A DNA stretch of 52,092 bases from Bacillota bacterium. Lineage in GTDB: Bacteria > Bacillota > Clostridia > Oscillospirales > SIG627. Of this stretch, positions 41,013 through 49,295 are shown piece by piece; position 1 is the stretch's first letter; the number at the start of each line of letters is the position of its first letter. The position numbers were made by a program, and so were the translations under genes. The notes beneath the pieces are model-generated. The model saw only the letters and a list, made by a program, of their open reading frames with translations. It was not told where the DNA came from and did not search any database. Where the stretch lies: positions 1 to 52,092 of the forward strand of contig JAQXGK010000019.1 in the NCBI GenBank assembly GCA_029006345.1, in the 5' to 3' direction.

Positions 41013-42532
41013 TATGAATTCTCCGAATAGTACAGCGCCCTGTTTATGGCGTTGACATACGATTTTATACTTGCCTCTATAATGTCCACAGACACGCCGT
41101 GTCCGCCGTAAATATTGTCCTCGTATTTTATTTTGACATTGACCTCTCCCAGTGCGTCCGCGCCGTCCGTGACCGCCCGTATGCGGTATTCGAACAGAGA
41201 GATGTCCTTGTTTACAATCTTATTGATGGCGTTGAAGGCGGCGTCGATGGGACCGTTGCCTATCGCCGCGTCGCATTTGGAAACGCCGTCTTTCGTAAGC
41301 GACAGCATTGCGGTAGCTTTCATGGCGCTTCCGCTCTGCGTCTGGAACATATCTATGCGGTAGCCGCTGTCCAGAATGGACTGATCGACAAAGTCGCGGA
41401 TTATGACCGCAATCTCTTCATCGCCGACTACTTTTTTCGTGCCGGCTATCCGCTTGAACGACGCAAAGGCCTTGTCGAGGACTTCGCGGTCGAGCGAAAA
41501 GCCGAGCTCGCGTGCCTTTTCGGCGAAGGCGTGACGTCCGGACAGCTTGCCGAGCAGCATTGTATTTCTGGTTTTGCCGATTGTTTCAGGCGGGAAAATC
41601 TCGTAGGTTTCGGGGTTTTCCAGCACGCCGTGCTGATGAATTCCCGATTCATGGATAAATATATTTTTGCCGACAATGGCTTTGTTCGGAGGAATATGCA
41701 TTCCGCTCATGTCGGACACCGTCTTTGAAATTCTGCTTATCTCGGATGTTGCGATGTTTAAGCCGATGTCATAAAAATCCTTCCGTACGGTCAGTGCCAT
41801 GGCGACCTCTTCAAGCGCGGCGTTGCCCGCCCGCTCTCCTATGCCGTTTACGGTGCAGTCTACCTGAGCCGCGCCCGCACCGACGGCGGCAAGGCTGTTG
41901 GCAACGGCGAGCCCCAGGTCGTCGTGACAATGAACCGCGATGGCGGCGCGGTCGATGTTTTTCACATTATTTCTGACGAAGCCGATAAGCTCGGCGTATT
42001 CGCGCGGCTGGATGTATCCGACGGTATCGGGAATATTCACCGTAGCGGCGCCGGCGTCGATAACACCCTCAAAAAGGCGGCAGAGAAAATTGCGGTCGCT
42101 GCGTGTAGCATCCTCGGCGGAGAACTGCACATCTTCAAAATAGCGTCTGCCGTAACGCACCGCCTCGACTGCCGCGGCGTACACCTCGTCCTCGGTCATA
42201 TTGAGCTTATACTTCATATGGACGGGGCTGGCGGCGATAAAAATATGAAGCCTCGGGCGTTTGGCGCCTGCGAGCGCCTCGCGGGCCGCGTCGATATCGT
42301 TTTCGTTCGCACGGGCAAGGGATGCTATAACGGAATTTCTGACCTGCGCACCTGCAAGGCTGACCGCCTTGAAGTCGCTCGGCGAAGCCGCCGCAAAGCC
42401 CGGCTCGATTATGTCGATGCCCGCGTGCTCAAGCTGAAGCGCTATCTCAAGCTTCTGCCTTGAAGATATATTTACGCCCGGAGTTTGATCTCCGTCACGG
42501 AGAGTTGTGTCGAAAATCTTTATCTGTCTCAT
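41012..42532 (-). CDS. leuA: 2-isopropylmalate synthase
   Basis: First committed enzyme of leucine synthesis: 2-oxoisovalerate plus acetyl-CoA to 2-isopropylmalate. The preferred ATG at 42532 (AGGTGG four bases upstream) gives 506 residues; a longer frame from 42562 has no ribosome-binding site and would start near the predicted transcript start. Motifs: DTTLRDGDQTPG near the N terminus, HCHDDLGLAVANS metal/catalytic site, and a C-terminal regulatory domain. First gene of the leuA-cimA-ilvB-ilvN operon. leuB, leuC, leuD, ilvC and ilvD are not in the window. Confidence 0.93.
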   Translation of the reverse strand: MRQIKIFDTTLRDGDQTPGVNISSRQKLEIALQLEHAGIDIIEPGFAAASPSDFKAVSLAGAQVRNSVIASLARANENDIDAAREALAGAKRPRLHIFIAASPVHMKYKLNMTEDEVYAAAVEAVRYGRRYFEDVQFSAEDATRSDRNFLCRLFEGVIDAGAATVNIPDTVGYIQPREYAELIGFVRNNVKNIDRAAIAVHCHDDLGLAVANSLAAVGAGAAQVDCTVNGIGERAGNAALEEVAMALTVRKDFYDIGLNIATSEISRISKTVSDMSGMHIPPNKAIVGKNIFIHESGIHQHGVLENPETYEIFPPETIGKTRNTMLLGKLSGRHAFAEKARELGFSLDREVLDKAFASFKRIAGTKKVVGDEEIAVIIRDFVDQSILDSGYRIDMFQTQSGSAMKATAMLSLTKDGVSKCDAAIGNGPIDAAFNAINKIVNKDISLFEYRIRAVTDGADALGEVNVKIKYEDNIYGGHGVSVDIIEASIKSYVNAINRALYYSENS

Positions 42533-42580
42533 AAAACCACCTGTTACCGATTGCATTTTCACGAATATAAAGATATAATC

Positions 42581-42609
42581 AGTATATCATAGTTGTATAT
42601 AAAAGTAAA
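42581..42609 (-). promoter_or_regulatory. Promoter of the leu-cim-ilv operon
   Basis: On the minus strand TTTACT (42609-42604), 17 bases, TATACT (42586-42581). The leader to the leuA ATG is about 42 bases, too short for a T-box or leader-peptide attenuator, so control must be by repressor or IlvN feedback. Confidence 0.6.
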
Positions 42610-42737
42610 GATTTCGCGCGTTTTGCCGTTTATGGGCGCAAGTTTTAGCCGCCCGTCAAACGGGTTTCAGCATTTCTTCACAATCGCGCGCTAAAATGCA
42701 GGCAATAAGAAAAAGAAAAAGGGGGATGGACAGTACT

Positions 42738-43907
42738 ATGAAAAAGCATTCGGTAACAGCGGTTATTGCTCTGATGCTTGTTGCTCTGATGCTTATGAGC
42801 ACGGGGTGCTCCTTTAAGGATATGATTTCTTCTCCGGGCGAGACCGAGACAAGCGAGCTTCCGGCGGAGAATAACGATACAAGCGAGAGCGCGGAGGACG
42901 GGCAGTCGCCGGCAGGCACGACAGAGACGGATTCGTCCGGCGGCACGGAAACTGCGCAGCCCGTCAGAGAGAGCTTTGCAGATACGATAGATGCGATAAA
43001 GGACAGCGTGGTCGCGATAAATGTGTACGGCACGGCATATGACTATTTTTACCGCGAATATCCGACAGAGGGAGCCGGAAGCGGCGTTATTATTTCGCCC
43101 GACGGATATATCGTGACCAATAATCATGTCGTTACCGGCGGCAATTCGATTACCGTATTTCTTCAGGACGGAACGGATTATCCGGCGAGGGTGGTAGGCA
43201 GTGACGAGACCGGAGATCTCGCTGTACTTAAAATCGACGCGAAAGGGCTGACTGCCGCAAAGATAGGCAATTCATCCACTCTGCGCGTGGGCGACGTGGC
43301 GATAGCCGTCGGAAATCCGCTCGGCGAGCTTCAGGGAACTGTTACCAAGGGAATAATAAGTGCGCTCGACAGAGAGCTTACGATAGATAATCGCACCATG
43401 ACGCTGTTGCAGACCGATGCGGCGATAAACCCCGGAAATTCGGGCGGCGGTCTCTTTGATTCAAACGGTACTTTGATAGGGATAGTTTGCGCCAAAAGCT
43501 CCTCCGGCAATGCCGAAGGACTGGGCTTTGTCATTCCGATAGACATTGCAAAGCCGATTTTTGACGATTTGATAGACTACGGCTATGTTACCGGTCGTCC
43601 GACGCTCGGCTTGACTACTGTGGATATTTCCAATAATATCAGTGCTTGGCAGAACGGCGTAGACTGGATAGGAGTATATGTCAGCGAGGTAACCGAAGAC
43701 GGCCCGGCAGACGCGGCGGGTATTAAGAGGGTGGATTACATCCACATGGTTGACGGCAAGGTAATATCGTCGACGTCCGAGCTTGAGGCGGCTGTCAGCG
43801 CCAAATCTGTAGGCGACAGGGTCGAGCTGGAAATCTGGCGCGGAAGCAGCCGAATGACCGTTACCGTGACGCTCGGAGAGGATAATAATGCCGCAACGCG
43901 AAGCTGA
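42738..43907 (+). CDS. HtrA/DegP-like serine protease, lipoprotein form
   Basis: A 389-residue surface protease for misfolded exported proteins. The ATG at 42738 (GGATGG eight bases upstream) gives a signal peptide ending MSTGC, with Cys24 as the lipid anchor. A 55-residue acidic Ser/Thr/Gly-rich linker follows. The trypsin-like domain has His130 in VTNNHVV, Asp160 in GDLAVLKID, and Ser235 in NPGNSGGGLF; one PDZ domain ends the protein (about 295-380). Lipidation replaces the transmembrane anchor of most Bacillota HtrA proteins. Divergent from leuA; an upstream ATG at 42696 lacks support. Confidence 0.88.
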   Translation: MKKHSVTAVIALMLVALMLMSTGCSFKDMISSPGETETSELPAENNDTSESAEDGQSPAGTTETDSSGGTETAQPVRESFADTIDAIKDSVVAINVYGTAYDYFYREYPTEGAGSGVIISPDGYIVTNNHVVTGGNSITVFLQDGTDYPARVVGSDETGDLAVLKIDAKGLTAAKIGNSSTLRVGDVAIAVGNPLGELQGTVTKGIISALDRELTIDNRTMTLLQTDAAINPGNSGGGLFDSNGTLIGIVCAKSSSGNAEGLGFVIPIDIAKPIFDDLIDYGYVTGRPTLGLTTVDISNNISAWQNGVDWIGVYVSEVTEDGPADAAGIKRVDYIHMVDGKVISSTSELEAAVSAKSVGDRVELEIWRGSSRMTVTVTLGEDNNAATRS

Positions 43908-43910
43908 GTG

Positions 43911-43939
43911 TTGACAGATGCCGATTTGCGGCATATAAT
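43911..43939 (+). promoter_or_regulatory. Consensus SigA promoter of ribU
   Basis: Exact TTGACA (43911-43916), 17 bases, exact TATAAT (43934-43939). The spacer contains the inverted repeat ATGCCG / CGGCAT (43918-43923 and 43929-43934). The predicted start is near 43946, just before the FMN riboswitch. Confidence 0.85.
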
Positions 43940-43955
43940 GGCTACGGTCAAATAA

Positions 43956-44110
43956 TACTTCGGGGAATGGTGAAAATCCATTACCGGCAGTGATTTCGCA
44001 TTTGCGAACAAGTCTGCGAACGACCCTTTGCGGTCGCCGAACGGGTGAAAATCCCGTACCGACGGTGTTTCCCGCCTGTGGGCGGGTCGAGTCCGGATGA
44101 GAGAAGATAG
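43956..44110 (+). ncRNA. FMN riboswitch (RFN element)
   Basis: The conserved blocks of the six-helix FMN aptamer are recognisable in order: ACTTCGGGGAATGGTGAAAA, TACCGGCAGTGA, AACGGGTGAAAATCCCGTAC, CGACGGTG, and GAGTCCGGATGAGAGAAGATA at the closing stem. FMN binding should favour the downstream terminator at 44143-44170 and shut off ribU, the standard arrangement for riboflavin transporters. A consensus promoter lies just upstream. Boundaries are approximate. Confidence 0.92.
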
Positions 44111-44142
44111 GGCGGCTTTTCGCCTGCATGTCTCAATAATTT

Positions 44143-44170
44143 AAGCCCCGACGGTTTTCCGCCGGGGCTT
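44143..44170 (+). terminator. Terminator in the riboswitch expression platform
   Basis: AAGCCCCGACGG (44143-44154) pairs with CCGCCGGGGCTT (44159-44170) with one mismatch, followed by TTG and further T. It lies 33 bases after the aptamer and 50 bases before the ribU start, as expected for FMN-controlled attenuation. Confidence 0.8.
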
Positions 44171-44219
44171 TTGTCTTCCGATGTTGTTTGGCACAAAAAA
44201 ACAAGAAAAGGAAGAAAAA

Positions 44220-44831
44220 ATGCAAAACACTGAATCCCTAAAATCGCGCGTCACACTTCGCAAAATTGCCGTTACGGGTATAATGGCGGCAATCGCAACC
44301 GTTCTTATGATGGTAGAATTCCCGATCCCGGCACTCATACCATCCTTTGTTAAGCTCGACTTCAGCGAGCTTCCGGCACTTATTACCGGCTTTTGTTTCG
44401 GACCGGTACACGGCGTGGCGGTCTGCCTTATCAAGAATGTCATTCACTTGGCTTTTTCCGCCACCGGTGGAGTGGGAGAGCTGGCAAACTTCTTGATAGG
44501 CGCGCCGTTTGTTCTGATCGCATCGCTGATATACAAACGCAAAAAAAGCCGCTCCGGTGCGCTTATCGGCTCGCTGATCGGCGCTGTCATTACTGCTGCG
44601 GTTTCGGTGCCGGTCAACTACTTCATTTCGTACCCCGTCTACACGGCGTTTATGGATATGAGTGCGATTGTAGCGGCTTATAAGGCTATTTTGCCTGCCG
44701 CCGACACACTTATAAAGGCGCTGCTGATTTTCAACGCTCCGTTTACGCTCGCCAAGGCGCTGATTGATGCCGTCATTACGTTTTTGATTTACAAAAAGCT
44801 CAGCCCGCTGCTCAAGGGCAAGGCGCAATAA
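44220..44831 (+). CDS. ribU: Riboflavin ECF transporter substrate-binding subunit
   Basis: Integral membrane S-component, about 203 residues from the ATG at 44220 (AAGGAA about 6-7 bases upstream; the ATG at 44181 lies close to the attenuator and has no such site). Six hydrophobic segments and the conserved start LRKIAVTGIMAAIATVLMM are seen, then KLDFSELPALITGFCFGP, typical of RibU. It captures riboflavin and works with the shared EcfA/EcfA'/EcfT module, which is not in the window. The FMN riboswitch fixes the substrate. A plus-strand promoter for the next gene lies 40 bases downstream. Confidence 0.93.
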   Translation: MQNTESLKSRVTLRKIAVTGIMAAIATVLMMVEFPIPALIPSFVKLDFSELPALITGFCFGPVHGVAVCLIKNVIHLAFSATGGVGELANFLIGAPFVLIASLIYKRKKSRSGALIGSLIGAVITAAVSVPVNYFISYPVYTAFMDMSAIVAAYKAILPAADTLIKALLIFNAPFTLAKALIDAVITFLIYKKLSPLLKGKAQ

Positions 44832-44874
44832 TTAATTTTTGCGGCGGTTTCCTCGGGAAATCGCCCTTTTGTTA

Positions 44875-44903
44875 TTGTTATGCAAACAAAAATCGTGTAT
44901 AAT
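44875..44903 (+). promoter_or_regulatory. Promoter of the Lrp/aminotransferase pair
   Basis: TTGTTA (44875-44880), 17 bases, TATAAT (44898-44903). The start would be near 44910, with AAAGGAA before the ATG at 44941. Confidence 0.7.
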
Positions 44904-44940
44904 AAAACAAAAATATGAAAATGAAAGGAACGGTCACAAA

Positions 44941-45423
44941 ATGAACGAAGAATTATTAAAGCTCATTGAAAAAAGCTGTGTCATTGACACAAAGGCACTT
45001 GCCGCGCGCACGGGCGAGGACGAGGATAAGCTCGCCGCTGAGATTCGCGAGCTGCAGGCCGCCGGCATTCTTTGCGGATGTCACGCGCTGATAAACTGGG
45101 ACGAGGCAAATGACGAGAGAGTGACCGCGCTGATAGAAATAAAGGTCACGCCGCACAAGGAGCTCGGATATAACCGTATTGCAGCGCGCATTTCAAAAAT
45201 CGACGAGGTTTCGGCGGTATATCTTATGTCCGGGGCATTTGATTTTACCGTAATAATCACCGGCAAGACCATGCGTGAAATCTCGCGCATAGTCATGGAC
45301 AAGCTTGCGATAATCGACGCGGTCGAGAGCACGGCTACTCATTTCATTTTGAAAAAATACAAGGAGAACGGCATAGAATTCGTCCAGTCGGCCGATGACA
45401 GACGAATGTCGATAACACCATGA
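44941..45423 (+). CDS. Lrp/AsnC-family transcriptional regulator
   Basis: A 160-residue regulator. The N terminus is a helix-turn-helix (about 1-55), somewhat shortened relative to classical Lrp; a RAM ligand-binding domain follows (about 65-140), with VTALIEIKVTP and SGAFDFTVIITG. The start at 44941 has AAAGGAA ten bases upstream. The stop overlaps the aminotransferase start by four bases, so the two are coupled. Local regulators of this kind usually respond to an amino acid handled by the neighbour. Confidence 0.88.
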   Translation: MNEELLKLIEKSCVIDTKALAARTGEDEDKLAAEIRELQAAGILCGCHALINWDEANDERVTALIEIKVTPHKELGYNRIAARISKIDEVSAVYLMSGAFDFTVIITGKTMREISRIVMDKLAIIDAVESTATHFILKKYKENGIEFVQSADDRRMSITP

Positions 45424-46595
45424 GAGACGATATTCTGTCGAGAAAAACCGCAGCTATTCCGCCTTCGGGAATCCGCCGCTTTTTTGATTTGGTCAGCGAA
45501 CGCTCCGACGTTATTTCACTCGGCGTAGGCGAGCCGGATTTCGATACGCCGTGGCATATCCGCGAGGCGGGCATACGGTCATTGGAGCGCGGTTACACCT
45601 TCTACACCTCTAACGCGGGCCTTGCGGAGCTGCGCCGGGAAATATCGGTATATCTCGAAAAGCGCACCGGCTGTACATACGACCCCAAGACCGAGATACT
45701 TGTGACGGTAGGTGGAAGCGAAGCGATAGATGCTGCGCTGCGCGCCATAATCAACGAGGGGGACGAGGTGATTATACCTCAGCCGAGCTATGTTTCCTAT
45801 GAGCCGTGCGCCGTGCTCGCAGGAGCTAAGCCGGTAATAGTAGAGCTGCGCGAGCAGGATCGCTTCAAGCTGACTCCCGAGGTATTGCTGCCTGCCATGT
45901 CTGAAAAGACAAAAGCGCTGATACTCCCGTTCCCGAACAATCCGACCGGTTCGGTCATGCGGCGCGAGGAGCTTGAGAAAATAGCAAAAATTGCCGTTGA
46001 ACGCGATATTGTCGTTATTTCGGACGAAATATACTCCGAGCTGACATACGGCGGAGAACACTTTTCCATCGTTTCACTCCCCGGAATGAAGGAGCGCACG
46101 GTTTTGATCAACGGATTTTCAAAGTCGTTTGCAATGACGGGATGGCGCCTCGGCTACGCGGCCGCACCGCACTTTATACTCGAGCAGATGGTGAAGATTC
46201 ATCAGTTTGCCATAATGTGCGCGCCTACCGGCAGTCAGTATGCGGCAATCGACGCGCTCAAGAACGGTGAGGCGGATGTCGAAAAGATGCGCGATGCCTA
46301 CGACAAACGGCGGCTGTATCTGCTCGGCGCCTTCAAAAAAATGGATATCGACTGCTTTGCGCCGGAGGGGGCTTTTTACGTCTTTCCGAGTATCAAGAAA
46401 TTCGGTCTTACCTCCGAGCAGTTTGCATTCGGACTGCTGGACGACCAGAAGCTTGCGGTCGTACCGGGGACGGCTTTCGGCGCCTGCGGCGAGGGCTTTT
46501 TGCGCATTTCCTACGCGTACTCGCTGGATGACTTAAAGGAAGCCATGAAGAGACTGGCGGCGTATATCAAAAAGCTGACGCAAGGCGAAAAATGA
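45420..46595 (+). CDS. Class I/II PLP aminotransferase (PatA/aspartate aminotransferase-like)
   Basis: A 391-residue fold-type I aminotransferase. The PLP lysine is Lys235 in NGFSKSFAMTGWRLGY; FPNNPTG (171-177) and SDEIYSELTYG (201-211) are the other class I signatures. It resembles PatA and aspartate/alanine/aromatic aminotransferases; the exact amino donor is not readable. It is coupled to an Lrp-type regulator that probably senses its substrate. The N-terminal GVGEPDFDTP is typical of the subfamily Igamma. Followed by a bidirectional terminator. Confidence 0.9.
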   Translation: MRDDILSRKTAAIPPSGIRRFFDLVSERSDVISLGVGEPDFDTPWHIREAGIRSLERGYTFYTSNAGLAELRREISVYLEKRTGCTYDPKTEILVTVGGSEAIDAALRAIINEGDEVIIPQPSYVSYEPCAVLAGAKPVIVELREQDRFKLTPEVLLPAMSEKTKALILPFPNNPTGSVMRREELEKIAKIAVERDIVVISDEIYSELTYGGEHFSIVSLPGMKERTVLINGFSKSFAMTGWRLGYAAAPHFILEQMVKIHQFAIMCAPTGSQYAAIDALKNGEADVEKMRDAYDKRRLYLLGAFKKMDIDCFAPEGAFYVFPSIKKFGLTSEQFAFGLLDDQKLAVVPGTAFGACGEGFLRISYAYSLDDLKEAMKRLAAYIKKLTQGEK

Positions 46596-46674
46596 CGGTA
46601 TGCCTTACGGGCAGACGCAAAAAACGTGTATTGACGTCCCGCCGCGGCAAATGCTTGAATAACGCGGCGGTAAA

Positions 46675-46706
46675 AAAGAGACAGCGACAAAAATCGCTGT
46701 CTCTTT
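46675..46706. terminator. Bidirectional terminator between convergent genes
   Basis: Perfect 13-base arms (46675-46687, 46694-46706) with a six-base loop. The minus strand ends in six T and serves the small membrane protein; the plus strand has a short T-run and can serve the aminotransferase. Confidence 0.8.
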
Positions 46707-46757
46707 GCTGTTAAAATACTTTCGGCGAGACTATCTGTTGTCGCCGGCAAAAAACGC

Positions 46758-47165
46758 TCAGTTTTCGGCAGTCTGACTCTGCTCCGGAGAATTGCTTGCT
46801 TCTGCGACGGGTTTAGCGCTTTGCTCCGGGACGGTGCCGGCTTGCGCTTTTGCGCGTGCATTGAGCTCGTAGCTCTTCATTTCTATAAGAGTCTGTGTGT
46901 TTTTTGCGGTGATGGCGCTGTTCTCAATAAGCTCGCCGTAGCCGCAAAGGAAAAAGCTGCCTATCCAGGCAAACAGAGCCCAAATGATACCTGCTAATAT
47001 TATCAAACAGATTACGCCGGCCGCTTCGGCACTGTTGCCTCTCATGTTGCCGAAAGCAACGACTGCAAAAATACCCGCGCAAACCGCTATGATACCGAGA
47101 GCGATATTTATCCAGCACATTACCTTCGCCAGCATTTTGATTTTTCCGCCCATATTTTTGAACAT
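46758..47165 (-). CDS. Small membrane protein with two helices
   Basis: A 135-residue protein with two hydrophobic segments (about 15-40 and 50-80) and a disordered Ala/Gln/Pro-rich C-terminal tail of about 35 residues. The ATG at 47165 has GGGAGGG about seven bases upstream; the ATG at 47180 does not. It resembles short DUF4282-like or unnamed clostridial membrane proteins only in layout; no family is assigned. Single gene between terminators. Function unknown. Confidence 0.65.
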   Translation of the reverse strand: MFKNMGGKIKMLAKVMCWINIALGIIAVCAGIFAVVAFGNMRGNSAEAAGVICLIILAGIIWALFAWIGSFFLCGYGELIENSAITAKNTQTLIEMKSYELNARAKAQAGTVPEQSAKPVAEASNSPEQSQTAEN

Positions 47166-47268
47166 AGTTGTCCCTCCCAATAGCTGTTTTTATTGTAATT
47201 ATATATTAAACAACAAATTTATGCAATAGTTTTGTCGATTTTTGAAAGTGATACATGGGTAGAAATAT

Positions 47269-47296
47269 AAAGCCGCAGACATATGTCTGCGGCTTT
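47269..47296. terminator. Terminator after the Gfo/Idh/MocA oxidoreductase gene
   Basis: AAAGCCGCAGAC (47269-47280) pairs with its complement (47285-47296) with a four-base loop. On the minus strand it is followed by TATATTTC. Confidence 0.7.
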
Positions 47297-47314
47297 TGCA
47301 GTATTCGATTTTTG

Positions 47315-48601
47315 TCACACCTTTGCGAAGTCGCTGAGAACAATCGGTTCGCCGCCGTGCGTGCGGGATTGCTCTGCCGCGAGCGCCATTACATGGCTTT
47401 CGACCGAGGCGTCCACCGAGGTGAGTGCGTCGCCGGTGATATCGCCGCCGATAAGCTCGCAGACATAATCCATCATTTTTGCATCTCCGCCGCCGTGACC
47501 TGCGAAGCGGTCTGTCAGCGGATCAAGCTCGACCTTTTCGACCGGCTGACCGAAGCGGCGGATGTAAAATACATTTTCATCCATATTGCCTTCGATTTCG
47601 CCGTGGGAGCCCATTATCTTGATGTAGCGGTAGCAGTCGTGAGTAAAGGCGCTGACGGTAAAGGAGGCAGTTGTGCCGCCTTCAAACTCCATGTTGACCG
47701 TTTGGTGGTCAGCAACGTCATTGTCGCAGTGATATACGCATCTGCCGTAGGGGCCTTCCTTCATGGCCTTGTAGAGGTTTTCTCTTGTCGGGTCGTCTGT
47801 CAGTACGGTGAGCGGCCAGCCGTCATTGCCGCCGTTTAAGCCGCTTCGTTCGTTTGAAATATAGATTTTTTCGCAGTCATAGGGGCACTCGTCCTTGCAC
47901 TTGCAGCCGCCGAGACAGAAGGATGTTGAACCCTCGGGAGCGTTTTCGCTCTTGAACCAATCGAGGCTTCCGAGTGAGGTTACACGTGTGCACGGCTTGC
48001 CGATAAGCCAACGGATGATGTCCATATCGTGACAGCTCTTTGCAAGGATTACCGGGCTCGACTCATCGAGTCTGCGCCAGTTGCCGCGGACATACGAGTG
48101 AGCAAAATGCCAGTACGCCACGTTTTCGATTGCATCGACGGTCTCTATTTTTCCGATGACGCCTTCGTCGAGCAGTTTTTTGATCGACTGATAGAACTGC
48201 GTGTAGCGAAGGACATGGCAAACTACAACAACGCGGTTACATTCGTGCGCTTTTTTCTGAAGCTTGATACATTCCTCAAGGCTGGGGGAAATGGGCTTTT
48301 CCAACAGTATGTGGTAGCCATTTTCGAGTGCGGGAACGGCGTAGCAGACATGCTCGGCGTCCTGAGTGGCGATAATCATTACATCGGCGAGGCGCGGCTG
48401 TGCGAGCAGCTCCTCGGCGGAGGTGAAAATATTCTCCTCCGGCACGCCGTAATCCTTACGGGCCATTTCGCGCTTGGCGGCATTGGGCTCGGCCACTGCG
48501 ACAACCTTCATTTTTTCGGGATGTATTTTCTGAAAGCTTGAATACGCCTCTCTGCCTCTGATTCCGAAGCCGATGACGGCAAATGTGACTTGCTTTGACA
48601 T
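47315..48601 (-). CDS. Gfo/Idh/MocA-family NAD(P)-dependent oxidoreductase
   Basis: A 428-residue dehydrogenase, probably acting on a sugar or inositol derivative. The Rossmann motif is VIGFGIRGREA (9-19), the cofactor-catalytic EKP is at 101-103, and SCHDMDIIRWLIG provides the probable catalytic His/Asp. An insertion with Cys229, 233, 235, 239 and 243 (CLGGCKCKDECPYDC) is shared with part of the family and may bind zinc. No sugar transporter or regulator adjoins it, so the substrate is unknown. Confidence 0.85.
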   Translation of the reverse strand: MSKQVTFAVIGFGIRGREAYSSFQKIHPEKMKVVAVAEPNAAKREMARKDYGVPEENIFTSAEELLAQPRLADVMIIATQDAEHVCYAVPALENGYHILLEKPISPSLEECIKLQKKAHECNRVVVVCHVLRYTQFYQSIKKLLDEGVIGKIETVDAIENVAYWHFAHSYVRGNWRRLDESSPVILAKSCHDMDIIRWLIGKPCTRVTSLGSLDWFKSENAPEGSTSFCLGGCKCKDECPYDCEKIYISNERSGLNGGNDGWPLTVLTDDPTRENLYKAMKEGPYGRCVYHCDNDVADHQTVNMEFEGGTTASFTVSAFTHDCYRYIKIMGSHGEIEGNMDENVFYIRRFGQPVEKVELDPLTDRFAGHGGGDAKMMDYVCELIGGDITGDALTSVDASVESHVMALAAEQSRTHGGEPIVLSDFAKV

Positions 48602-48671
48602 TTATTTATACCTTTCCTTTGCTGACGCATTTTTCCTCTATATTATAAGAGCGGCTGACGCGCTTGTCAAC

Positions 48672-49175
48672 TCAATATGTGGCTATTTCAAGCGAAGTGT
48701 CGTCCTCGCCCTTTTCGATTTTGCGGATCTCCACAAAGTAGCTTACCGTATCGTTGACGGTCACCTTTACCCGGTCGCCTACCTTGTGACCCATGAGCGC
48801 TCTGCCCACCGGAGATTCCTTGCTTATGAGCGAACGGAGCGCGTCGCACCTGAGAGTGGTGACCAGGGTGTAGACCTCCTCGACCTTTTCGTCCTCTATA
48901 AATACCGTTACGCGGTCGAAAAGTCCCACCTCGTCGTCGGCGCTCTCGGCATCTATTACCACGGCGCTGTCAATCATTCTCTTTAAATAATTGACTCTGC
49001 TGTAATTGCGGTTAAGCTCGCTTTTTGCTATTTTGTACTCGTAGTTTTCGCTCAGGTCGCCGTGGGCTCTGGCGCGGGCAAGCTCCTCCTTGAGCTTGGG
49101 AGCAAGGGTACACATCCGGTACTCTATTTCCTCCTGCATTTTTTGTATATCGACCTTTGTAAGCTCGTCGTTCAC
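48672..49175 (-). CDS. GreA-family transcription elongation factor
   Basis: A 167-residue protein that rescues backtracked RNA polymerase by stimulating transcript cleavage. The N-terminal coiled coil carries the acidic tip ARAHGDLSENYEY (Asp and Glu conserved); the C-terminal FKBP-like domain contains ISKESPVGRALMGHKVGD. Length is normal. It may be the main GreA or a second copy; that cannot be decided here. Lies between the oxidoreductase and the kinase genes, all on the minus strand, with gaps of 70 and 120 bases. Confidence 0.9.
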   Translation of the reverse strand: MNDELTKVDIQKMQEEIEYRMCTLAPKLKEELARARAHGDLSENYEYKIAKSELNRNYSRVNYLKRMIDSAVVIDAESADDEVGLFDRVTVFIEDEKVEEVYTLVTTLRCDALRSLISKESPVGRALMGHKVGDRVKVTVNDTVSYFVEIRKIEKGEDDTSLEIATY

Positions 49176-49295
49176 GGTTTTTCACTCCGATTTCTTTGTA
49201 TTTTCTGTATTATAGACTTAAAAAACTGGGGTTGCAAGCTCCCACCGCAAAAAATATAGTTTTCTCTCCCTTGAGACAAAACGGTAAAGCATGCG

